DNA from: Patescibacteria group bacterium
GTDB taxonomy: Bacteria; Patescibacteriota; Microgenomatia; Levybacterales; UBA12049
Direction of reading: 5' to 3'
Length of the DNA: 8,791 nucleotides
Assembly (NCBI GenBank): GCA_018900295.1
Contig: JAHIGH010000094.1
Coordinates: 1 to 8,791 of the forward strand
Shown here piece after piece: positions 1 through 6,734 of this stretch (its first letter is position 1; each line of letters opens with the position of its first letter). A model generated the notes under the pieces. The model searched no databases. It was not told the origin of the DNA and saw only the letters and a list, made by a program, of their open reading frames with translations. A program made the position numbers and the translations under genes.

Positions 1-1
1 A

Positions 2-376
2 CCAAAAAAGGATTTTACTCGCGCTCTGCTTGCCCGTTTACAAAATAATTTACCCATTGCGGCAATTACAGATCACATTATGACACCGACATTTATTGAT
101 GACATAGGAAACGCGCTTGATACACTTATTTCGGAAAAACAGGAAGGTATTTTCCACATAACAGGCAGTCAAAGTCTCAGTCCGTACGAAGCTGCAATGC
201 TGATTTCTGAAAAATTCAATTTAAATAAATCTCTTATCACGAAGACCACCCGGGCGGAATTTTTCAAAGGCCGCGCGCCCCGGCCTTTCAATTTAACCAT
301 GAATAATGATAAAATACAGAAACTTGGTATAAAGATGAAGAGTTTTACCGAGGGATTGAAAGAGTTGGGAAGATAA
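2..376 (+). CDS. rmlD: dTDP-4-dehydrorhamnose reductase (RmlD family), 3' part only
   Basis: The reading frame is open from the left edge and ends in TAA, giving 124 residues; the start and the NAD(P)-binding N-terminus lie outside the window. What remains is the C-terminal substrate-binding half of an RmlD-type short-chain dehydrogenase. It shows the DHIMTPTFIDDIGNAL segment (family pattern TPTxxxDLA), then GIFHITGSQSLSPYEAA (family pattern GxYHxxGxxxxSxxE), then RAPRPFNL followed by a conserved lysine and a final LG segment. RmlD reduces dTDP-4-dehydro-L-rhamnose to dTDP-L-rhamnose in the cytoplasm. The ATG at 80 is internal, because the homology continues upstream of it. No other rml gene is visible, so the exact substrate is inferred from family alone. 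A related sugar-nucleotide reductase of the same family is the main alternative. Confidence 0.8.
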   Translation, partial: PKKDFTRALLARLQNNLPIAAITDHIMTPTFIDDIGNALDTLISEKQEGIFHITGSQSLSPYEAAMLISEKFNLNKSLITKTTRAEFFKGRAPRPFNLTMNNDKIQKLGIKMKSFTEGLKELGR

Positions 377-395
377 TTTTATTAAATAAATCTTA

Positions 396-504
396 ATTCA
401 AAATGCAAAATTCAAAAGTCAAAATTACAAGTAAAAATTAAAAATTTTATTACTTTTTACTTTTGAGTTGTGCTTTTGATTTTTAACTTTTAACTTTTGA
501 GTTT
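396..504. repeat. AT-rich imperfect inverted repeat between rmlD and ugd
   Basis: This fills most of the 129-base gap between rmlD and ugd. The left arm (about 396-445) is A-rich with repeated TCAAAA units at 398, 412 and 419. The right arm (about 446-504) is T-rich with the complementary TTTTGA units ending near 466, 479 and 501. Reverse-complementing the right arm and aligning it by eye matches the left arm over most of its length, with small gaps, and the centre lies near 445/446. The right arm also holds a short tandem of TTAACTTT units (484-498). The transcript could fold into a long weak hairpin whose 3' arm ends just before the ugd start codon. It has no G+C-rich stem, so it is not a classical intrinsic terminator. 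Similar A/T-arm repeats are, from memory, frequent between genes of uncultivated candidate-phylum bacteria. Confidence 0.6.
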
Positions 505-505
505 T

Positions 506-1828
506 ATGATTATCACATTCATCGGTCATGGCTATGTTGGACTTGTCTCGGCGGCTGTTTTTGCTGATTTAGGCAATACTGTTTGGGTCATAGGACATAC
601 GCCTGAAAAAATCGAGAATTTAAAAAGAGGAATAATACCGATTTATGAACCCGGGTTGGAAGAATTAGTAAAAAGAAACCTTAAAGCCAAACGCCTTCTT
701 TTTACACTTGACTATAACCCTGCTATAGCGGAGTCTGATGTTATTTTTATCGCGGTCGGGACGCCATCATCAGAAAATGGACAAGCCGATTTATCGGTAG
801 TATTTAATGTTGCCGAAAAAATCGGCCGGAATTTAGAGAAATACTCTATTGTTATAACAAAAAGTACAGTACCGGTAGGCACTAATAAAAGGATAAAAAA
901 AATAATTGAAAAATCTAAACCAAAAAATATAGAATTTGATATCGCATCGGCTCCTGAATTTCTGCGTGAAGGACAGGCAATTTCAGATACCCGGAACCCC
1001 GATAGAATTATTATCGGTACTAATGAAAAAAAAGCTGAAAAATTTTTGGTCGAGTTACATAGCCCGCTCGTTACAAAGGAAGAAAAAATTAACTCCCGTA
1101 TTATTCTTTGCAATATTGAAACAGCAGAGATGATAAAATATGCTTCCAACGCTTTTCTTGCTACAAAAATATCCTTCGCCAACGCGATTTCGCATTTGGC
1201 GGAAAGGACAGGGGCGGACGGTTTGAAGGTCCTGCAAGCTGTTGGCGTTGATAAAAGGATTGGACCTGCGTTCCTCAATGCCGGAGCCGGATACGGTGGA
1301 AGCTGCTTCCCCAAAGATGTAAAAGCGCTTATCGCTATTGCCAAAGATCACGAATATGATTTTAATTTGCTCAAAGAAGTACAAAAAATTAATCAAGACG
1401 CTATGCTGCTAATAATAAGGAAAGCACAGAGGCTGTTAAAAAATGATTTGAAGAACAAAACAATTACCGTATTTGGATTAGCCTTCAAACCCGACACGGA
1501 TGACATGCGTGATGCGCCTGCAATTACCATTATTCGCGGACTTCTGTGTCTTGGGGCGAAGATAAGAGCCTACGATCCGATAGCGATGAAAAATGCCCAA
1601 AAAATATTCGCAAAAGAAAAAAATATCGAATTCTCACAAGATTTATATAAGACTGTAGAAAATGCTGATTTACTCATCATCCTGACTGAATGGAATGAAT
1701 TTCAGCAACTCAACTTAAAAAAAATAAAAAACCTCATGAAGGCCCCAAATATTATTGACGGAAGAAATATCTACGACCCCGATATAGTAAAAAGTCTTGG
1801 TTTCAATTATATCGGTGTAGGAAGATGA
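506..1828 (+). CDS. ugd: UDP-glucose 6-dehydrogenase
   Basis: A 440-residue protein of normal family length that oxidises UDP-glucose twice to UDP-glucuronate in the cytoplasm. The order is typical: N-terminal Rossmann motif GHGYVG (residues 7-12), STVPVGT (120-126), APEFLREG (149-156), the helix NAFLATKISFANA with its conserved lysine (about 221), and the catalytic-cysteine loop GAGYGGSCFPKD with Cys267. Near the C-terminus lie FGLAFKPDTDDMRDAP and TEWNEF. I chose ATG 506 over the in-frame TTG at 497 because the Rossmann strand begins immediately after it; upstream is only a weak GAG (499-501). An oddity: the acidic residue that usually ends strand beta-2 and holds the NAD ribose is absent, the segment reading VWVIGHTP. 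The last codons overlap ATG 1825. A downstream UDP-glucuronate decarboxylase would use its product. Confidence 0.96.
   Translation: MIITFIGHGYVGLVSAAVFADLGNTVWVIGHTPEKIENLKRGIIPIYEPGLEELVKRNLKAKRLLFTLDYNPAIAESDVIFIAVGTPSSENGQADLSVVFNVAEKIGRNLEKYSIVITKSTVPVGTNKRIKKIIEKSKPKNIEFDIASAPEFLREGQAISDTRNPDRIIIGTNEKKAEKFLVELHSPLVTKEEKINSRIILCNIETAEMIKYASNAFLATKISFANAISHLAERTGADGLKVLQAVGVDKRIGPAFLNAGAGYGGSCFPKDVKALIAIAKDHEYDFNLLKEVQKINQDAMLLIIRKAQRLLKNDLKNKTITVFGLAFKPDTDDMRDAPAITIIRGLLCLGAKIRAYDPIAMKNAQKIFAKEKNIEFSQDLYKTVENADLLIILTEWNEFQQLNLKKIKNLMKAPNIIDGRNIYDPDIVKSLGFNYIGVGR
1819..1824 (+). promoter_or_regulatory. Shine-Dalgarno AGGAAG that decides the rmd start
   Basis: AGGAAG sits inside the final codons of ugd. 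It is six bases before the ATG at 1831 but directly abuts the ATG at 1825, which overlaps the ugd stop as ATGA. The spacing favours initiation at 1831. Translation is probably coupled to ugd, because the ribosome terminates within the same few bases. Confidence 0.6.
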
Positions 1829-1830
1829 CA

Positions 1831-2787
1831 ATGAAAAAAATACTTATTACCGGCGCGTCCGGATTTACCGGCGGTTACTTGAGCGAATATCTTCATTCGC
1901 AAAACAAATTTGAAATAATCGGAACTTATCGCTCAGAAAGAAGTTTATTAAATTCACCGGTAAAAGAAAAAATTCAATTCAAAAAAATAGACTTAATAGA
2001 TCCCCAAAGTGTTTTCAATTTAATGCGGGAAATAAAACCTGATTATATTTTCCATCTTGCCGCGGCAAGCTCCCCTTCGGAAAGTTTTAAAGACCCGCTA
2101 AAAACATTTCAAACCAACGTGAACGCGGAAATTAATATTCTGCAAGCAATGCAAAAAAATAATCTTCTTAGGTCAAAAATATTAATTATCTCGTCATGTG
2201 AAGTCTACGGATATGTAAAACCGGATGATCTTCCCGTCAATGAAATGACGCAGCTACGTCCTTCAACTCCATATGCGGTATCCAAAGTTACTCAGGATTA
2301 TCTGGGTCTTCAATATTATCTTGCCTACAAATTGCAATGCATTAGAGCCAGGCCTTTCAATCATATTGGTCCGCGTCAAAGCTCAAGATTTGTAGTAGCT
2401 GATTTTTCCAGGCAAATCGCGCAAATAGAGAAAGGAAAAAAAGAACCGGTGATACATGTTGGAAATTTAGAAGCAAAAAGAGACTTTACAGATGTCCGTG
2501 ATATTGTAAAAGCATATTTATTGCTTATTGAAAATGGAATACCGGGAGAGGTATATAACATCGGGTCTGGAATATCACATAGTGCGAAAGAGATATTAGA
2601 TATTCTCCTCGAACGCTCATCCTGCAAAATAACAATAAAAATTAACCCCGATAAAATGAGGCCAAGCGATATGCCCGATATTATTTGTGACAATAAAAAG
2701 CTCATTGATCTGACCGGCTGGAAACCCGAAATTCCTTTAAAACAAACACTCGCGGACACGCTGGACTATTGGAGGAATATCGTATAG
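1831..2787 (+). CDS. rmd: GDP-4-dehydro-6-deoxy-D-mannose reductase (GDP-D-rhamnose forming)
   Basis: A 318-residue extended short-chain dehydrogenase expected to reduce GDP-4-keto-6-deoxy-D-mannose to GDP-D-rhamnose. The Rossmann motif is TGASGFTGGYL (residues 7-17). The catalytic residues are Ser122 in SSCEVYG and the pair Tyr148/Lys152 in YAVSK. Subfamily marks are strong: RPFNHIGPRQ (174-183), FVVADFSRQIA, VGNLEAKRDFTDVRD (210-224), EVYNIGSG, RPSDMPDI and TGWKPEIPL near the end. These separate Rmd from Gmd and from generic epimerases. An alternative ATG at 1825 adds only two residues and has poor ribosome-site spacing. It is co-transcribed with ugd, to judge from the overlap. Its partner Gmd is in this window but about 4.1 kb downstream rather than adjacent. 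A related GDP-6-deoxy-talose-type reductase is the main alternative product assignment. Confidence 0.88.
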   Translation: MKKILITGASGFTGGYLSEYLHSQNKFEIIGTYRSERSLLNSPVKEKIQFKKIDLIDPQSVFNLMREIKPDYIFHLAAASSPSESFKDPLKTFQTNVNAEINILQAMQKNNLLRSKILIISSCEVYGYVKPDDLPVNEMTQLRPSTPYAVSKVTQDYLGLQYYLAYKLQCIRARPFNHIGPRQSSRFVVADFSRQIAQIEKGKKEPVIHVGNLEAKRDFTDVRDIVKAYLLLIENGIPGEVYNIGSGISHSAKEILDILLERSSCKITIKINPDKMRPSDMPDIICDNKKLIDLTGWKPEIPLKQTLADTLDYWRNIV

Positions 2788-2807
2788 AATTGCTGGATTA
2801 AATTATT

Positions 2808-5800
2808 ATGAAAAATAAACTTCACATTTTATTTTTATTATTTTTCCTCTCAACATTATTCCTCTCATTATTCCTCTCATTATTCCCTACATCTGTTTTT
2901 GCCGCTGATGCCGGCGGTGACTGGAATCCTGCGGCAGGAATGAATCTGTCGCACGTGTTTCCCTCATCCGCCTTACTTTCTAACGAAAAAGTGCTGTTAG
3001 TCGGGTACGGCGTGACTGAAAATGGTGTTTCAACCTCTGCCGAGCTTTATGATGCCGGCAGCAACAAATGGACGATATTATATACTCCTGTATCTTACCC
3101 GTATGGAGCAACAGTTACACCCCTTGATGACGGCAAAGCATTAGTCACCGGTGCGGGAATAAATGAGGCCTCCGATGATATAACACCCGCTCAAATTTAT
3201 GACCCAAGCGGTACATGGACAGACGCGTCCGAAAATAGCACAACTCTTCTCAGGATTTTCCATACATCCACACGCTTATCCGATGGTACGGTATTGGTAA
3301 CAGGTGGATTCGGAGGAAATCCCGATCAGAATATTTCTGTTCTGGATAATTCGGAAATTTACAATCCTGCTGCAAAATCTTGGTCCCCTGTTGGGTCTTT
3401 ACATACTCCCCGTAATTTTCATACAGCCACACTCCTGCCGGATGGAAAAGTATTAGTCGCGGGCGGAGCCCGGGAATTCCTCTGGATGAATTCCACTAAT
3501 ACCTCTGAAGTCTATGATCCCGCGACTGCTTCATGGTCATTAACAAATGGAAATATGTCAAAAGCCAGAGTAGGTCATACGGCAACTCTTCTGCCAAACG
3601 GAAAAGTCCTGGTCACAGGCGGAATAGAGACAAATATGAGCAATTCTCAAGATTCCTCGTCTTTAGCAAGCACCGAACTGTACGACCCCTCGACTAATGA
3701 ATGGAGTCAGGCTGCCGATATGACTACTCCCCGTCTCTGGCACACAGCAACCCTGCTTTCCAATGGAAAAGTACTTGTGTCGGGCGGAGTAAATGGAGCC
3801 AACAACCAAGCTGTCATACTGAATACCTCGGAAATATATGACCCCGTAAAAAATACCTGGACGCCTGTCATTTCCACCATGACAGATGCTCGCATGCTGC
3901 ATACGGCAACTCTTCTTCCCGATGGAAGGGTTCTTGCAGCCGGTGGAGCCCTAGATCTTTTTACAGAAACAGCATTAACAAGCGCCGAGATATACGAACC
4001 CCCCAAAACCCCGGTCATCCTCATCCCCGGAATTATGGGAAGTGAATTTGAGGTGAAGGAAACAATTGTTAATTCAGGAATAAAACAATGTCTTAATCCG
4101 TTTGCTGATTATGAATATACGCAAGGAGACACTGTGTGGTTTGATTCAAATACAGATAGAGTTTTTTTAGACTATAAATCCTGCGGAAGATACCTTGATG
4201 TATTACAATTGCAACTAAATGGAATTACAGAGAATTATCCGCAAGTAGGATTGAAGAATACAGTTATAAATACAACTTTATTAGGCTTGCATCTTGGTTA
4301 TTATGACACCCTCCGTTTTTTTGACGAAAAGGGCTACAAATTCAATAAAGACTTTTTTATCTTTCCCTACGATTGGCGCAAAGACCTCTCACAAAATATC
4401 GCATCACTCAATGAGAAAATTGATATTGCTACAGCCAGCGCCGGAACAACCAAAGTACAGATAGTAGCCCACAGTATGGGAGGCTTTATAGCACGAGACT
4501 ATATCCGCGATGTGCAGAGAGCGCAAAAAGTAGATACGCTGATCGAACTTGGAACACCCCATGCAGGCACGCCGACCTTTCTAGCTCACCTGCTATACAA
4601 CAAATGCATCAAGGTATTTAATCTGGTTTGCGTGATTAACGGTGATGAGATAAATAAACTAGTGCAGAATTTTCCCGGAGCATTTAAACTCCTCCCAAAC
4701 AAACTCTATTATCAACTTTATTCCGATCCCAATTACTATCCTTTTAAAGACAGTCGTGATGTTGATAATAATGGAGTAAAGGGAGCTCTTAATTACAACC
4801 AGACTGAAACAATGCTTTCAAATTTAGGCAAGAATATGCCGCTTTTTGATAACGCGGAATCTTACCATGACGCGCTTGACGAATCATATAATACTAATGA
4901 TGCTTTTAATACAGATACCAATAGTGTTAAGACATATCTGATTGCGGGATCGGGTCAACCAACTATCGGACAAATTCATGATTATACAGGCTACACAACT
5001 GTTTGGGGTGGTCGCATAGAGCTTCCTTTCAGCCCTTTCAAACTTGATGCGGATGCAACCAACGGTGACGATACGGTACCACTTCTCAGCGCGACACTGG
5101 GCAAGCTAAGTCATGTATATTACGTAAAGCAAAATCACAGCGATCTTCCTTCAGGAACTGCCTTGCAAATGACCTTTAATCTCCTCAACGGACAAATCGC
5201 TGATATTCCCGGTGTCAGTCCGATACCATTCGCATTTGACGGGAAAATAATTTCAGTCCACAGTCCGGTTGTCCTTCACGCTTATGATAATCTCGGAAAT
5301 CATACGGGACTCAAGGATGACGGAACAGTTGAATTAGGTATCCCCGGCTCATCTTATGACGAATTGGGAGAATCCAAATTTATCTATCTTCCTGATGGCG
5401 GACATTACAACCTAAAAACCAAAGCAACAGAAGAAGGAAGCTTTGACCTGAAGATCAAAATATACACGGAAAGCGACCTGACTGAAGAGGCCCTCTATTT
5501 AGATATTCCTCAAACGGCATCAACCACGGCTTCGATGACGCTGGATACGGACACGCCTGTTCTCAAAGTAGATACCAACGGCGACGGAACAGATATAAAG
5601 GATATACAGGCAACAAGCACACTCACGGGAGATGCTGTCACAGACAACGAACCCCCGGTCACTTCCTCCCAAATAGCAGGAACGCAGGGAACAGATAATT
5701 GGTATAGATCAAATGTTACCGTAGCACTTAATTCACAAGATAATAACTCGGGAGTCTTGCAGAGTTACTATTATTTTGAAGAAGAAAAAACACTACAAGC

Positions 5801-6395
5801 ATACAATGACCCGGTCACAATTGAAAAAGAAGGAGTAACAAAGCTCTGGTATTTTTCAGTAGATAAAGCAGGTAACGCGGAAGAACCAAAAGAGATTGAT
5901 ATAAAAATTGATAAAATCGCCCCTGAAATATCTCTCCAATTCAACCCCGACACAAAGCAAATCGAAGCCAAAGGAAAAGACGCGGGAAGCGGAGTAGACT
6001 CTGTCAATCAAACAGACAAAGAAATTACCGTCCAGGACAAAGCGGGAAATACAACGAAATTAACTATTGACATGAAGAAAGAAAAAAGCAATGATAAAAA
6101 TGGTAAAGAAGAAATCAAAATAACCGGACTTTCGTACAACGATCAATCAGTTTCAATTCCTGAAACAAAAATATCAGTTGACTGGAAATTAGATAAAGAC
6201 AATATTCTTGATAAACTCAAACAGCAATATGAAATTAAAGATCAGGAGAAAATAACTGTCAAATATAACGAGAACAAGGATAGGAGCACAATAATTGAGA
6301 AAGAAAAGGGAGAGAAAAAAGATAAAACAAAAGTAGCAGGGTTAAAACTGATTCAATTGAAAACTGATAAAGGGAAATTAATGTTTACATATTAA
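2808..6395 (+). CDS. Secreted kelch-propeller / LCAT-like alpha/beta hydrolase / Ig-like multidomain protein
   Basis: A 1195-residue exported protein. A signal peptide covers residues 1-32 (Lys-containing start, long Leu/Phe core, likely cut after VFA). Residues 39-400 hold seven kelch-like repeats built on HTATLLPDGKVLVTGG and SEIYDP...W. Residues 401-790 form an alpha/beta hydrolase resembling lecithin:cholesterol acyltransferase: VILIPGIMGSEF at its start, YDWRKD (521-526), nucleophile Ser556 in AHSMGG, ELGTPHAGTP, an Asp in GDDTVP (754 or 755), and probable His777 in NHSDLP. Residues 800-945 look beta-rich, with a calcium-loop-like DTNGDG at 922-927. Residues 948-1038 match an OmpL47-type Ig-like domain (WYRSNV, SGV, DKAGN, KIDKIAPEI). 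The tail, about 1085-1195, is lysine- and glutamate-rich. No LPXTG motif, lipobox or C-terminal membrane anchor is seen. It probably acts on esters or lipids outside the cell; the substrate is unknown. The ribosome site is weak (TGGA, 2794-2797). Confidence 0.9.
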   Translation: MKNKLHILFLLFFLSTLFLSLFLSLFPTSVFAADAGGDWNPAAGMNLSHVFPSSALLSNEKVLLVGYGVTENGVSTSAELYDAGSNKWTILYTPVSYPYGATVTPLDDGKALVTGAGINEASDDITPAQIYDPSGTWTDASENSTTLLRIFHTSTRLSDGTVLVTGGFGGNPDQNISVLDNSEIYNPAAKSWSPVGSLHTPRNFHTATLLPDGKVLVAGGAREFLWMNSTNTSEVYDPATASWSLTNGNMSKARVGHTATLLPNGKVLVTGGIETNMSNSQDSSSLASTELYDPSTNEWSQAADMTTPRLWHTATLLSNGKVLVSGGVNGANNQAVILNTSEIYDPVKNTWTPVISTMTDARMLHTATLLPDGRVLAAGGALDLFTETALTSAEIYEPPKTPVILIPGIMGSEFEVKETIVNSGIKQCLNPFADYEYTQGDTVWFDSNTDRVFLDYKSCGRYLDVLQLQLNGITENYPQVGLKNTVINTTLLGLHLGYYDTLRFFDEKGYKFNKDFFIFPYDWRKDLSQNIASLNEKIDIATASAGTTKVQIVAHSMGGFIARDYIRDVQRAQKVDTLIELGTPHAGTPTFLAHLLYNKCIKVFNLVCVINGDEINKLVQNFPGAFKLLPNKLYYQLYSDPNYYPFKDSRDVDNNGVKGALNYNQTETMLSNLGKNMPLFDNAESYHDALDESYNTNDAFNTDTNSVKTYLIAGSGQPTIGQIHDYTGYTTVWGGRIELPFSPFKLDADATNGDDTVPLLSATLGKLSHVYYVKQNHSDLPSGTALQMTFNLLNGQIADIPGVSPIPFAFDGKIISVHSPVVLHAYDNLGNHTGLKDDGTVELGIPGSSYDELGESKFIYLPDGGHYNLKTKATEEGSFDLKIKIYTESDLTEEALYLDIPQTASTTASMTLDTDTPVLKVDTNGDGTDIKDIQATSTLTGDAVTDNEPPVTSSQIAGTQGTDNWYRSNVTVALNSQDNNSGVLQSYYYFEEEKTLQAYNDPVTIEKEGVTKLWYFSVDKAGNAEEPKEIDIKIDKIAPEISLQFNPDTKQIEAKGKDAGSGVDSVNQTDKEITVQDKAGNTTKLTIDMKKEKSNDKNGKEEIKITGLSYNDQSVSIPETKISVDWKLDKDNILDKLKQQYEIKDQEKITVKYNENKDRSTIIEKEKGEKKDKTKVAGLKLIQLKTDKGKLMFTY
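2855..2886 (+). repeat. 12-base tandem repeat inside the signal-peptide codons
   Basis: The unit ATTATTCCTCTC occurs at 2855-2866 and 2867-2878, then as a partial copy ATTATTCC at 2879-2886. A more diverged copy precedes it around 2837-2850. Because the unit is 12 bases, a gain or loss changes the hydrophobic core by four residues (the repeated LFLS) without shifting the frame. Confidence 0.85.
2922..4007 (+). repeat. Seven kelch-type repeats (beta-propeller coding region)
   Basis: Each repeat encodes roughly 50-55 residues of a four-stranded blade. The HTATLL-like starts of repeats 3 to 7 fall at residues 151, 204, 256, 311 and 364 (bases 3258, 3417, 3573, 3738 and 3897). Repeats 1 and 2 are more diverged (LLSNEKVLLVG, PLDDGKALVTG). 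DNA similarity is still visible, for example CATACGGCAACTCTTCT near 3575 and again near 3899. Repeat 7 ends at EIYEPPKTP without the final tryptophan strand. The segment DWNPAAGM at residues 38-45 has exactly that strand's character, so the propeller is probably closed by the N-terminus supplying the last strand. Confidence 0.8.
6183..6325 (+). repeat. Hydrolase-tail direct repeat, intact copy
   Basis: These bases encode residues 1126-1172 of the hydrolase tail (WKLDKDNILDKLKQQYEIKD and onward to GEKKD). The same segment recurs in decayed form at 6735-6881, in the same orientation, about 550 bases downstream. Over the 108 best-aligned bases I count about 22 mismatches by hand, many of them at third codon positions. 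Confidence 0.85.
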
Positions 6396-6404
6396 ATTTA
6401 AACT

Positions 6405-6689
6405 ATGAGTTTAGGTAGTAATGGTAACATATTCATATTCGTAAGTGGAATGATTATTCTATATATAATTCAATTAGTAATTCCTTTTTTACTTGGATTT
6501 TTTATAGTATTTTTTATTTTATCACCTTTTTTTTCTAATAAAAAAAGTAAATTTTATGTAAAAACTAAAAGTACGCGATTAATCACAGTAATTGTTATCT
6601 CAATACTATTTGGTTATTTAACTTTTTTACTATTTCAGGATTTTTTCTATCAAATTAGCTCATTTATTATTAAGAAACTTACGTGGTAG
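6405..6689 (+). CDS. Small AT-rich putative membrane protein, function unknown
   Basis: I do not recognise this 94-residue ORF. Hydrophobic stretches cover residues 9-43, long enough for two helices broken near Pro27, and about 59-80. Between them is a basic loop (NKKSKFYVKTKSTR, 45-58) that would face the cytoplasm. It is about 21 % G+C by hand count, far below the flanking genes. No Shine-Dalgarno sequence precedes ATG 6405, nine bases after the hydrolase stop. It lies between the intact and the decayed copies of the hydrolase tail, so it may have arrived with, or replaced, the body of a second hydrolase gene. A chance ORF is a real alternative: T-rich DNA naturally encodes Phe, Leu and Ile and mimics membrane helices. 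The same-strand position and clean stop are the only support for its being a gene. Confidence 0.4.
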   Translation: MSLGSNGNIFIFVSGMIILYIIQLVIPFLLGFFIVFFILSPFFSNKKSKFYVKTKSTRLITVIVISILFGYLTFLLFQDFFYQISSFIIKKLTW

Positions 6690-6734
6690 TCAAAAATCTG
6701 TCACTGCCTTTTATAAAATAAACATACTTACTGA

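Noticed and set aside
497..508. TTG 497 as the ugd start.
   Set aside because: It adds only MSF before the Rossmann strand, lies within the inverted repeat, and has no ribosome-binding site. ATG 506 gives the usual N-terminus.
712..1344. A 210-codon minus-strand open frame inside ugd.
   Set aside because: It lies wholly opposite a clearly functional ugd, and its translation resembles no family. It is a shadow of the coding frame, as are the minus-strand frame at 1055-1396 and the plus-strand one at 936-1133.
1820..1830. UGA recoding to glycine, as in some candidate phyla.
   Set aside because: TGA at 1826 ends ugd at the expected length and overlaps the next start. No TGA occurs within any conserved coding region here.
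2855..2886. A CRISPR-like array or other spaced repeats.
   Set aside because: The repeats are a short contiguous tandem inside signal-peptide codons. No evenly spaced repeats with unique spacers, and no tRNA or rRNA genes, were found anywhere in the window.
3663..4024. Overlapping minus-strand open frames opposite the kelch region (3663-3902, 3707-4024).
   Set aside because: They mirror the repetitive kelch codons; their Ser/Val/Arg-rich translations are composition artefacts and no start site or family is recognisable.
6690..6734. A promoter suggested by TATAAAAT-like bases near 6713.
   Set aside because: CTGTCA upstream is too close to serve as a -35 element at normal spacing, and such AT-rich strings occur by chance in this segment.
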